A DNA stretch of 35,976 nucleotides from Gammaproteobacteria bacterium. GTDB taxonomy: Bacteria; Pseudomonadota; Gammaproteobacteria; Pseudomonadales; Azotimanducaceae. This document shows, in pieces, positions 16,695-23,954 of the stretch (position 1 is its first letter; each line of letters begins with the position of its first letter). A program made the position numbers and the translations under genes. The stretch lies in NCBI GenBank assembly GCA_030428905.1, contig JAUIED010000035.1, positions 1 through 35,976 of the forward strand, written 5' to 3'. The notes under the pieces are model-generated. The model was not told the DNA's origin and did no database searches. It saw only the letters and a program-made list of their open reading frames with translations.

Positions 16695-17861
16695 CTACAA
16701 ACCCAACACCTGCTTGGCGATGATGTTGCGCTGCACCTCAGTGGCACCACCGGCTATGGTGTAGCCGCGATGGTGGTAGGCGCCAGACGCCACGTACTCG
16801 AAGCGCTCCGGGCCCACGCAGCCCGATCCCGGCTTGGCAGCAGTATCCAGAGGCAGGGCCCAATGCGCCGCCGCTTCGAAGAGCAGCTCATCCATCGCCT
16901 GCACCAGTTGTGAGCCTTTGAGCTTCAGCATGGACGGCTCTGCGCCAATGCGGCCGCCGCCGTCTGCGTCGCTGAGGATACGCAGCGACGTCATCTCCAG
17001 CGCCTCAAGGCGCACCTCAAGTGCATCCGCCCGCTGTCGGAGATGCTCCGCGCCTGGCGTGTCGGCCAGCGCTTCACGAACCAACGTCAGGCACCGCCTG
17101 TTCTCTGCCACCCGCGACACCATCAGGCGTTCGTCGCCGAGCAGGCTCTTGGCCACGGTCCAGCCGTGATTTTCTTCACCCAGGCGGTTTGCCACCGGCA
17201 CGCGCACGTCATCGAAAAACACTTCGTTCCACAGCATCTTGCCGTTGAATGCATACAACGGCCTACGCTCGACACCCGGTGCGTTCATGTCGATGAGCAG
17301 AAAGCTGATACCGCGCTGCTGCTGCACCTCCGGGTCTGTGCGCACCAGGCAGAAGATCCAGTCCGCGTGCTCCGCACCGGAGGTCCAGGTTTTCTGGCCG
17401 TTCACCACGTAGTCATCGCCATCACGCACGGCGCTGGTGCGCAAACTCGCAAGGTCCGAACCGGCCTGGGGTTCGGAGTACCCCTGGCACCACCACGACT
17501 CAGCGTTGAGGATCCGCGGCAGATGCGCCTGCTGCTGCGCCGATGTGCCGAACCTAATGATCGCCGGCCCCACCATGTTGAAATTCATGCCGTGCAAAAC
17601 CGGCGCGTGCGCCAGACGACACTCCACGTCGAAGATGTGCCGCTGCACCAGCGACCAGCCGGGCCCGCCGTGCGCCACCGGCCAACCAGGCGCCGACCAG
17701 CCTTTGGCCGTGAGCGTGCGTGTCCATGCTTCAAGCGCCTGGCGATCTACCGATGCCCCCAGCCGCACCGCTCGAGCCAGCTCCTTGGGCAGATTGGTTG
17801 CCAGGAACCCGCGCACGTCATCTTGAAACGCTCGTTGCGCCCCGGTCAGGCCAATGCGCAT
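16695..17861 (-). CDS. acyl-CoA dehydrogenase family protein
   Basis: A 388-residue flavoenzyme with the three-part acyl-CoA dehydrogenase layout. An N-terminal helical domain (1-115, with GWSAPGWPVAHGGPGWSLVQR) is followed by a middle beta domain with the CQGYSEPQAGSDLASL and VNGQKTWTSGAEHADW FAD-contacting stretches. The C-terminal helical domain ends in YTIAGGATEVQRNIIAKQVLGL. The family desaturates acyl-CoA esters at alpha-beta and passes electrons to ETF; the acyl chain preferred here is unknown. The ATG at 17861 follows the map stop by one base, and the longer open frame upstream would overlap map, so the short start is used. It forms an operon with map and probably tag. Confidence 0.92.
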   Translation of the reverse strand: MRIGLTGAQRAFQDDVRGFLATNLPKELARAVRLGASVDRQALEAWTRTLTAKGWSAPGWPVAHGGPGWSLVQRHIFDVECRLAHAPVLHGMNFNMVGPAIIRFGTSAQQQAHLPRILNAESWWCQGYSEPQAGSDLASLRTSAVRDGDDYVVNGQKTWTSGAEHADWIFCLVRTDPEVQQQRGISFLLIDMNAPGVERRPLYAFNGKMLWNEVFFDDVRVPVANRLGEENHGWTVAKSLLGDERLMVSRVAENRRCLTLVREALADTPGAEHLRQRADALEVRLEALEMTSLRILSDADGGGRIGAEPSMLKLKGSQLVQAMDELLFEAAAHWALPLDTAAKPGSGCVGPERFEYVASGAYHHRGYTIAGGATEVQRNIIAKQVLGL

Positions 17862-17862
17862 G

Positions 17863-18609
17863 TCAGGCCGTGACCACCAGCGGCGCCCCATCGGTGACTA
17901 TCAGGGTATGCTCGTACTGTGCCACCAGGGCGCCCTCCGGCACCGACAGCGTCCAGCCATCCGCCTGTTCCTCCACCCAGGAAGCCGACGTGCAGAAAAA
18001 CGGCTCAATGGTCAGCACCATGCCCTTCTTCAGCTTGCGTTTCTCCCGGGGGTTGTCCAATGGCACGTAGGATGGTTCTTCGTGAATGGAGCGCCCGACG
18101 CCGTGGCTGCCCAGATTTTCGACGATGCGGTAGCCTGCAGTGTCGGCCACCTTCTGCACCGCCTTGCCGATGACGTTCAGCGAGCGGCCGGAGCGCACCT
18201 GGGCAAGGGCCGCACGCACCGCCGCCTGCACCGACCGGCAGATACGCAGGCGGGCCTCGTGCTCCTCGTCCGGATCCAACACAAAAGACTCGCCCATGTC
18301 GGCGACAAAACCGTCCAGCTCGGCCGATACGTCGATGTTCACCAGATCACCCGAAGTGAGCACTCGCTCACCGGGAATACCATGCGCTGCCTCTTCGTTG
18401 ACGCTGATACACGTAGCGCCGGGAAAGTCGTAGTAGAGGCGCGGCGCGGAGCGCGCGCCATGCATGGCAAGCATGCGGGCGCCGATATCGTCCAACTCAG
18501 CGGTGGTCATGCCGGGGCGCGCCGCGCGGCGCATGGCGAGAAAGGCCTTGCGCACCGTAGAACCTGCGCGCGTCATGCCGGTGATGTCGTTTTGAGTGCG
18601 GGCGTTCAT
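17863..18609 (-). CDS. map: type I methionine aminopeptidase
   Basis: A 248-residue pita-bread-fold protease that removes the initiator Met from new proteins. All five metal ligands are visible: D93 and D104 (NIDVSAELDGFVADMGESF), H169 (GSHGVGRSIHEEP), E202 (TIEPFF) and E233 (QYEHT), plus the substrate His76 (AHGIPG). There is no N-terminal zinc-finger extension, so it is the short type Ia. It is not next to rpsB, the usual place for the housekeeping copy in many bacteria, so it may be a second paralogue; this cannot be decided from the window. One base separates its stop from the acyl-CoA dehydrogenase start. Confidence 0.95.
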   Translation of the reverse strand: MNARTQNDITGMTRAGSTVRKAFLAMRRAARPGMTTAELDDIGARMLAMHGARSAPRLYYDFPGATCISVNEEAAHGIPGERVLTSGDLVNIDVSAELDGFVADMGESFVLDPDEEHEARLRICRSVQAAVRAALAQVRSGRSLNVIGKAVQKVADTAGYRIVENLGSHGVGRSIHEEPSYVPLDNPREKRKLKKGMVLTIEPFFCTSASWVEEQADGWTLSVPEGALVAQYEHTLIVTDGAPLVVTA

Positions 18610-18640
18610 GACTGCACTCTATCAGGTTGCAGGCCGCACG

Positions 18641-19309
18641 CTACGGCACCGAGCAGGCAAGCACACGGGAAATCTGACACAGGGGCCGGCCGCTCTGTGT
18701 ATGCCAGGTGTTGAAGGCAGCCTGCACTGCCGCCAGGGCTTTCTTGCTGGTGGGCTCCCGATCCACCACACCCTGCTGCTTGAGGGCCGTGAGCACGTCC
18801 GCGGAAAGCACCGGTGTGTCCTTACCCAGGAAGCGCAGCACGAAGCGTCCGGTCTGACCTCCAAGGCGATCACCGTGCGCTTTCAGATCCGCCCAGAGCC
18901 CGATGACGTCATCAGTCGGCCACTCCGCCAGATAGCGGCCGAAGCTACCGTGCTGGTCACGCACTGCCTGCACGAATGCCGCATTGCGGGATACGGAGCG
19001 GATCTTCGCGCCGTTGCGCACGATGCGATCGTCCTGACCGAGGCGTTCCAGATCCTCATCCGACAGCATGGCGCAGCGGTTCACGTCGAAACCATGAAAC
19101 GCCGCTTCAAAGCCGGGCCACTTGTTCTCGATGATCTGCCAGACGAAGCCCGCGCGGAACACACACTTCGTCATCTCCGCCAACGCTTGCGCGTCCGTGA
19201 TGGCGGCAAGCTCGGCGTTGGAAGCCGGCTGAGGCAGCAACGCTTCCAGCGCCGCCGCTCCCCCCTTGCGCTCGCTGGCACGCTCGAAGATGCTTGAGAA
19301 GGATTCCAT
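18641..19309 (-). CDS. tag: DNA-3-methyladenine glycosylase I (Tag-like)
   Basis: A 222-residue protein of the Tag family (helix-hairpin-helix base-excision glycosylase that removes 3-methyladenine from alkylated DNA). Recognisable parts are MTKCVFRAGFVWQIIENKW (aligned to the family AGLSW region), GFDVNRCAMLSDEDLERL, and IVRNGAKIRSVSRNAAFVQ, all in the expected order. It is longer than the roughly 187-residue E. coli enzyme and belongs to a more divergent branch, so substrate range is less certain. The ATG at 19309 has GGAGG about 9 bases upstream; the frame remains open upstream, but that extension is the shadow of the PTPS and CULT genes. Its start codon overlaps a candidate ATG of the divergent CULT gene. 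Confidence 0.85.
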   Translation of the reverse strand: MESFSSIFERASERKGGAAALEALLPQPASNAELAAITDAQALAEMTKCVFRAGFVWQIIENKWPGFEAAFHGFDVNRCAMLSDEDLERLGQDDRIVRNGAKIRSVSRNAAFVQAVRDQHGSFGRYLAEWPTDDVIGLWADLKAHGDRLGGQTGRFVLRFLGKDTPVLSADVLTALKQQGVVDREPTSKKALAAVQAAFNTWHTQSGRPLCQISRVLACSVP

Positions 19310-19429
19310 GGCAACTGCCTCCAACCGGAAAGGTTCGAGATCATCGACGTCATCGACAAATCCCGTCAAGGCAGCGACGCCGATCTGGAGCGTCGCAAAG
19401 AGCGCACGCGGCCGCGTGATAATGACTAT

Positions 19430-19726
19430 GTGTACTGCGCGACATGCTCCAGCGTGCTGGCGCTGCGCCACGACCGCATCGACGTGAACGGCGCCCACGA
19501 ACACACCTGTACCAACCCGCACGGTTTCACCTTCCACCTCGGCTGTTATGCTCAGGCGCTGGGCTGCACAATTGCCGGCCAGCCGATGGCCGCAGATACC
19601 TGGTTTCCGGGCTTTCAGTGGCGGCTGGCCGCCTGCAGCGAGTGCAACGTGCACCTCGGCTGGTATTTCGACCGGGGTGATGCGTTTTTCTACGGGCTCA
19701 TATTGAACCGCATACAGACTGAGTAA
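19430..19726 (+). CDS. cereblon-like CULT-domain protein
   Basis: The 98 residues counted from the GTG match the CULT (thalidomide-binding) domain of cereblon and its small bacterial relatives such as MsCI4 of Magnetospirillum. Zinc knuckles are C3/C6 and C69/C72. The cage Trp residues are W58, W64 and W78, followed by F80. The spacing W-x5-W-x4-C-x2-C-x5-W-x-F equals that of human cereblon (W380, W386, C391, C394, W400, F402). This pocket binds glutarimides, uridine and C-terminal cyclic imides; the bacterial role is unknown. Coding-like sequence in the same frame continues upstream to about 19325 with strong G/C third positions, but no ATG, GTG or TTG occurs there. The real start is therefore unresolved and may lie at the ATG 19308 after a one-base frameshift. 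The stop is one base before the PTPS-like gene. Confidence 0.85.
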   Translation: MYCATCSSVLALRHDRIDVNGAHEHTCTNPHGFTFHLGCYAQALGCTIAGQPMAADTWFPGFQWRLAACSECNVHLGWYFDRGDAFFYGLILNRIQTE

Positions 19727-19727
19727 C

Positions 19728-20213
19728 ATGTCGACAACCACCATCGAGATCAGCAAGGAGTACCTGCACTTCGCCGCTGCCCACTTCACGATTTTCAGCG
19801 CCACCGAGCGCGAAGATCTGCACGGCCACAACTTCTACGTGGCGGCCAACGTGGACAGCGACGTGGGGGAGGATGGCCTCGCCTTCGACTACAACATCGT
19901 CAAAACCGCGCTGAAAGGTCTGTGCGATGCCTGGGATGAGCGAATGCTGCTGCCCGAGAACTCGCCGCATCTGCACATCAGCGAAGACAACGGCTACGTG
20001 GTGGCGCTGTTCAACGGCGAGAAAATTCCTTTTCTGCCCCGCGACGTGCTGGTGCTGCCGGTGCGCAACATCACCGTCGAAGAGCTCGCGGCGCACATGC
20101 TGGAGCGGCTACTGGCGCAGGACAGCATTGCCGCGCAGCCTATCTCGCGCCTGGAAATCAAGGTATCGTCCGGCGCAGGTCAATGGGCCGGCGCGGTCTG
20201 GAGAAGAACATGA
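19728..20213 (+). CDS. 6-pyruvoyl-tetrahydropterin synthase/QueD-fold protein, non-canonical active site
   Basis: A 161-residue T-fold protein. The zinc ligands of the PTPS/QueD family are all present: H19 (FAAAH) and H32/H34 (LHGHNF), as are the FDY of the dimer strand and the ITVEEL helix. The catalytic residues are not. The Cys four residues before the HGH is Arg28, the His of the LDHxxLN motif is Glu71, and the pterin-anchoring Glu of the last strand is Val146. About 25 extra residues are inserted near 78-108. It is therefore unlikely to make 6-carboxytetrahydropterin (QueD) by the known route and may bind or modify another pterin-like ligand. It lies one base after the CULT gene and overlaps the SDR start by four bases (ATGA). 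Confidence 0.82.
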   Translation: MSTTTIEISKEYLHFAAAHFTIFSATEREDLHGHNFYVAANVDSDVGEDGLAFDYNIVKTALKGLCDAWDERMLLPENSPHLHISEDNGYVVALFNGEKIPFLPRDVLVLPVRNITVEELAAHMLERLLAQDSIAAQPISRLEIKVSSGAGQWAGAVWRRT

Positions 20214-20905
20214 AAACCCTGCTGATTACGGGCGCTTCCAGCGGCATCGGCCTGCATACCGCGCAGCGCTTTCTCGCCGAAGGCTTCGAGGTGATCAACC
20301 TGTCACGGCGCCGTTGCCCGCTGGAGCAGGTCACCCATATCAACTGCGATCTGGCGCAGCCAGGCTTCATCGAGCAGGCAGGCCCGGTGCTCATGCCGCT
20401 GCTCGAACGCTCGGATCAGATTACCCTCATCCACAACGCTTCGCGTCTCGACAACGACTCTGCCGTGGAAACGCCCAGCAACGCGCTGCGGTCGGTGATC
20501 GAGGTCAATCTGGTCGCCCCCAACAGCCTCAACTTTTTCACCATTCCCTACATGCGTCCGGGCTCCAGCATTCTCTACGTGGCTTCGACCCTCAGCGAGA
20601 AAGCGGTGCCCAACAGCTTCTCCTACGTCACCACCAAGCACGGCCAGATTGGCATGATGCGCGCACTCACCCAGGACCTGGCCGGCCGTGGCGTGCACAC
20701 GGCTGCCATCTGCCCCGGCTTCACGGATACCGAGATGTTGCGCCAGCACGTACCGGCAGACGCCATGGAAGCGGTGGCCAACATGTCAGCGTACGGACGC
20801 CTCATCGAGCCAGACGAAATCGCCTCGACTCTGTGGTTCGCCGCAACCAGCCCGGTGCTGAACGGCGCTGTGATTCATGCCAATCTCGGTCAGGTAGAGC
20901 GCTAG
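20210..20905 (+). CDS. SDR-family NAD(P)-dependent oxidoreductase
   Basis: A 231-residue classical short-chain dehydrogenase: TGASSGIG (7-14) binds the nucleotide, and IHNAS (74-78), N100, S126 and Y139xxxK143 form the active site. ICPGFTDTEM follows, typical of the family. The dinucleotide preference is probably NADP because of the SRRR after the second strand. Being coupled to a PTPS-like gene suggests a pterin or related carbonyl substrate, as for sepiapterin reductase, but this is inference. The ATG at 20210 has GGAG six bases upstream and overlaps the PTPS stop. Its stop overlaps that of the convergent SDR gene in a shared CTAG. Confidence 0.88.
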   Translation: MKTLLITGASSGIGLHTAQRFLAEGFEVINLSRRRCPLEQVTHINCDLAQPGFIEQAGPVLMPLLERSDQITLIHNASRLDNDSAVETPSNALRSVIEVNLVAPNSLNFFTIPYMRPGSSILYVASTLSEKAVPNSFSYVTTKHGQIGMMRALTQDLAGRGVHTAAICPGFTDTEMLRQHVPADAMEAVANMSAYGRLIEPDEIASTLWFAATSPVLNGAVIHANLGQVER

Positions 20906-21669
20906 AGCCGCGCTTCCTCCTCGCGCTGAATGGCCAGCGCCTGGCCCACATAGCCGCGATTCCAGGTGGGCGACACCGTGAGGTCGTTGATGCACACATG
21001 CTCCGGCAGCTCCGCCAGAAAGCGCACCACCGCCCCGCAATCCTCTGGCTGTACCATGCGCGCGCGCTCTTCCGCCGAAGGTGGTTGCGGACGGTTGTCG
21101 AGAATCGGGGTAGCCACCTCGCCAGGACAGACCGCGCAGGCGCGTACGCCATGGATGCCGTTCTCCATGTTGATGCTTTCATTCATGGCGTTCATAGCGT
21201 GCTTGGACGCCGTGTAGGCGGGGCCGGTCAGCACGCTCACATGCTTGCCCGCCCACGAAGAGATGTTGACGATCAGCCCGTCGCCATTTCGAATCATGTG
21301 CGGCAATACAGCATGCGCGCAGTAGAACGCACCATCCAGGTTAACGCGGATCACCTGATCCCAATCTGTCGGATCCACCGTGTGCCAGTTGCGTCGTGCG
21401 AAGTTGATGCCGGCGCTGGAAACCAGCACATCGATGCGGCCGTACTCGCCCGCGATGCGCTCGACCACAGCCTGCACGGCCGATCGGTCAGATACATCCA
21501 AAGGCGCCACCATCCCGCCGGTCTGTTGCGCCACATGCTCGAGCTTGTCCGCGCGCCGACCGGAGAGCACCACCTGCATACCAGCGTCTGCCAGCGCTAT
21601 CGCAGCCGCCTCGCCGATACCCGTACCCGCACCCGTTACCCATGCCACCTTGCCGCGCAAATCCCGCAT
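20902..21669 (-). CDS. SDR-family oxidoreductase
   Basis: A 255-residue classical SDR unrelated in detail to its convergent neighbour: TGAGTGIG (12-19), SSAG (84-87), N110, S137/S138 and Y152xxxK156, then CPGEVATP. The GRR after the second strand suggests NADP. The C-terminal NDLTVSPTWNR segment occurs in YdfG-like and other serine/alcohol dehydrogenase branches; the substrate is unknown. An AAGGAGG lies about 10 bases before the ATG. It is the third gene of a likely minus-strand operon after the acyl-CoA synthetase and the PilZ protein. Confidence 0.88.
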   Translation of the reverse strand: MRDLRGKVAWVTGAGTGIGEAAAIALADAGMQVVLSGRRADKLEHVAQQTGGMVAPLDVSDRSAVQAVVERIAGEYGRIDVLVSSAGINFARRNWHTVDPTDWDQVIRVNLDGAFYCAHAVLPHMIRNGDGLIVNISSWAGKHVSVLTGPAYTASKHAMNAMNESINMENGIHGVRACAVCPGEVATPILDNRPQPPSAEERARMVQPEDCGAVVRFLAELPEHVCINDLTVSPTWNRGYVGQALAIQREEEARL

Positions 21670-21721
21670 GACGCATCTCCCTCCTTACCCACGTTGAATT
21701 GCACATAGTGTGCCTGAGCGG

Positions 21722-22249
21722 TCAGTCGCCGTCCGCCTCGCGACGCAATCTCAGATAGACCTGCTCCAACCGGCGGAACAGCGCCACCAGGTCCTGCGGC
21801 GGCTGCAGCTCGCCGCCGCGCATGCATTCCAGAAAATGCAGCGCCAGCACCGGGCCATCGGCGCGCACCACCTCCGCCGGCAGGCGGGCAAGATGCTCCT
21901 CCAGGAGAATGCGGGCATCCAGACGGGTGTTGGCGCCCACCCGCAGCTCGCCGCAGCGCACGAGCATGCCCGTCAGGCTGATATCCACCGCCTCACAGTC
22001 GTAGATGGTGCTCTTGTGCACCAGCGTAACTTTGATGTGATCGCCGATGTCGCCCGGCAACGCGTGCACCGGCACACGAAAACCGGTGCGGGTTTCGTCC
22101 CATCGCTGCCGCGTGATGAAGCTGGCAAGCGCACCCGCATCCCGCGGACACAGCTCTGCCGCGGCATGTTTGCTGCCGGATTGGATCTCCAGGCGAATAC
22201 CCTCTTCGAGGCTCTCGGCGGAGAGAGGTCCGAAGTTGACCTTGCTCAT
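21722..22249 (-). CDS. PilZ-domain protein (putative c-di-GMP receptor)
   Basis: A 175-residue cytosolic protein with a PilZ core at about 50-165. The c-di-GMP-binding RxxxR is RTGFR (54-58) and the second motif DxSxxG is DISLTG (89-94), both intact. About 50 residues lie before the domain without recognisable similarity. PilZ proteins pass second-messenger signals to motility, polysaccharide or other systems; the partner is unknown. It lies nine bases after an acyl-CoA synthetase gene and 52 bases before an SDR gene on the same strand, an uncommon setting. The ribosome site is weak, suggesting translation coupled to the gene above. Confidence 0.85.
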   Translation of the reverse strand: MSKVNFGPLSAESLEEGIRLEIQSGSKHAAAELCPRDAGALASFITRQRWDETRTGFRVPVHALPGDIGDHIKVTLVHKSTIYDCEAVDISLTGMLVRCGELRVGANTRLDARILLEEHLARLPAEVVRADGPVLALHFLECMRGGELQPPQDLVALFRRLEQVYLRLRREADGD

Positions 22250-22258
22250 ATGGCAAGG

Positions 22259-23836
22259 TTAGTTCACCTGCCGATCCATGCCTTCCCAGTAAGGTTTACG
22301 CAACTCCCGCTTGAGCACCTTGCCGGACGGGTTGCGCGGCAGCTCGTCGATGAAGTCGATGCTCTTCGGGCATTTGTAGCCGGCGATGCGCTCCCGTGCG
22401 TAGCCGATCAGCTCGGTCTCGTCCGCTTCCGCCCCGGGTGACAGCACCACGACAGCTTTGACCGCCTCGCCCCAACGCTCATCCGGCACGCCGATCACGG
22501 CGATGTCGGCCACCGCCGGGTGGCCGAAAAGCGCGCTTTCCACTTCGGCCGGGTAGACGTTCTCACCGCCGCTGACAATCATGTCCTTCACCCGGTCATG
22601 CACGTACACGTAGCCATCTTCATCGAGGTAACCCGCGTCCCCCGTGTGCACGAAGCCATCGATGAGCGTTTGCTCGGTGGCTTCGGCCAGGTTCCAGTAG
22701 CCGGTCATGTTGGCCGGCGAGTAGATGCAGATCTCGCCCACTTCACGGGTCGGCACTTCGCGGCCGCTTTCGTCCACCACCTTCAGCCGTGCGCCCGGGT
22801 AGGGTTTGCCGGCGCTGCGCATGCGCTCGTTGCCCGCCACATCGTGATCCTGCGGCGGCAGGTACGTGGCCGCTCCGGTGGTTTCCGTCATGCCGTAGAG
22901 CTGTACGAAGCCGCACTGAAACGTTGCCAGCGCCTCGCGCAGCAGATCCAGCGGAATGGGTGAAGCACCGTACATCACATACTCCAGCGTGGAGAAGTCC
23001 GTGCTCGCCGCCTGTGGGTGCTGCACGCACATGCGGATGGCCGCCGGCACCATGAAGGTCTTCGTGATGCCTTCCTGGGCGATGATCTCCAGCGTCTCGC
23101 CGGGGTCGAACTCCGGCGTGATCACCAGGCGCGAGCCGCCGTACAGGCCCCAGATGCCGTAACCGACGCCGCCGATGTGAAAGCTCGGCATGGCCACCAG
23201 GCTCACGTCGTCCGGCGTCCAGCGATTCCAGGCCATGTCGTCGTTCGGCGGCTGCGACTGCAGGTCGAAAAAGCAGCGGTGCGGCAACTGCACACCTTTC
23301 GGGTGGCCGGTGGTACCGCTCGTGTACATCTGGATGGCAACGTCATCCGGTGAGACCACCGCATCCGGCACGGCGTCACTCTGGCCGTCCCGCCAGGCGT
23401 CGAACGCAGGCCAACGCTCGTGCCCTTCGTCCATCGCCACCACTGGCAGATCACGGCCGAGCACCCGCAGTGCTTCCTGCGCCAGGCCATAGAACGCTTC
23501 GCTGACAAACAGGGCCGAGGCGTCGCAGTCCTCGAGTATGTAGGCCACTTCCGGCGGCGCCAGGCGCCAGTTGATGCCCACCGACACCGCGCCCCGCCGC
23601 GCGCAACCGAACACCAGTTCATAGAAGTGATCCGAGTTGCGGCCGAGATAACCCACCCGCGCGCCTTGCGCCACGCCGAGGCGGGCAAGACCCTGGGCAA
23701 CCTGATTGGCATGCCGGTCGAACTCCGCATACGTGGTTCTCCGCCCCTCGAACAGAAACACGTCCCGCTCGCCCTGCTGCTGTGCGTGATAACCGAGCAA
23801 CTCCCCCAGCGTGCGTACGCTTCGCGGTGCCGCCAT
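22259..23836 (-). CDS. acyl-CoA synthetase (AMP-forming)
   Basis: A 525-residue adenylate-forming enzyme. Motifs in order: the P-loop-like YTSGTTGHPKGV (171-182), a YGMTETTG A5-type motif, TGDAGYLDEDGYVYVHDR (A7/A8), and the catalytic Lys506 in PRNPSGKVLKREL (A10). It activates a fatty or other carboxylic acid with ATP to an acyl-AMP and then acyl-CoA; chain preference cannot be told. The start at 23836 has a strong GGAGGGAGG just upstream. It is the first gene of a minus-strand operon with the PilZ protein and SDR, and is divergent from the glycogen operon across 118 bases. Confidence 0.92.
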   Translation of the reverse strand: MAAPRSVRTLGELLGYHAQQQGERDVFLFEGRRTTYAEFDRHANQVAQGLARLGVAQGARVGYLGRNSDHFYELVFGCARRGAVSVGINWRLAPPEVAYILEDCDASALFVSEAFYGLAQEALRVLGRDLPVVAMDEGHERWPAFDAWRDGQSDAVPDAVVSPDDVAIQMYTSGTTGHPKGVQLPHRCFFDLQSQPPNDDMAWNRWTPDDVSLVAMPSFHIGGVGYGIWGLYGGSRLVITPEFDPGETLEIIAQEGITKTFMVPAAIRMCVQHPQAASTDFSTLEYVMYGASPIPLDLLREALATFQCGFVQLYGMTETTGAATYLPPQDHDVAGNERMRSAGKPYPGARLKVVDESGREVPTREVGEICIYSPANMTGYWNLAEATEQTLIDGFVHTGDAGYLDEDGYVYVHDRVKDMIVSGGENVYPAEVESALFGHPAVADIAVIGVPDERWGEAVKAVVVLSPGAEADETELIGYARERIAGYKCPKSIDFIDELPRNPSGKVLKRELRKPYWEGMDRQVN

Positions 23837-23941
23837 GCCTCCCTCCTATACCATCAGATTCGAAGATCCTGATGCCCACACTACCGCGGGTCAATCTGCC
23901 CCGGTGTGCGCCGGTCAGCTACGCCGCCCCTCGCACCGCCG

Positions 23942-23947
23942 TATAAT
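23942..23947 (+). promoter_or_regulatory. -10 box overlapping the glgB start
   Basis: A perfect TATAAT lies at 23942-23947, overlapping the first possible glgB ATG (23946). Transcription would begin about 23954, right at the second in-frame ATG (23955), giving a leaderless or nearly leaderless mRNA. No Shine-Dalgarno sequence precedes either ATG, which agrees with that reading. The -35 region is GC-rich and does not match TTGACA. Confidence 0.45.
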
Positions 23948-23954
23948 GCCGCCA

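Noticed and set aside
19328-19345. tRNA T-loop-like GGTTCGAGATC
   Set aside because: No acceptor, D or anticodon stems around it; it lies in coding-like sequence of the CULT frame.
19310-19831. N-terminal extension of tag to 396 residues
   Set aside because: The extension is antisense to the CULT and PTPS genes and has shadow-like composition; the ATG at 19309 has GGAGG upstream.
19927-21708. 593-residue plus-strand frame across the two SDR genes
   Set aside because: Out-of-frame reading of PTPS/SDR followed by antisense of the second SDR; no domain recognised.
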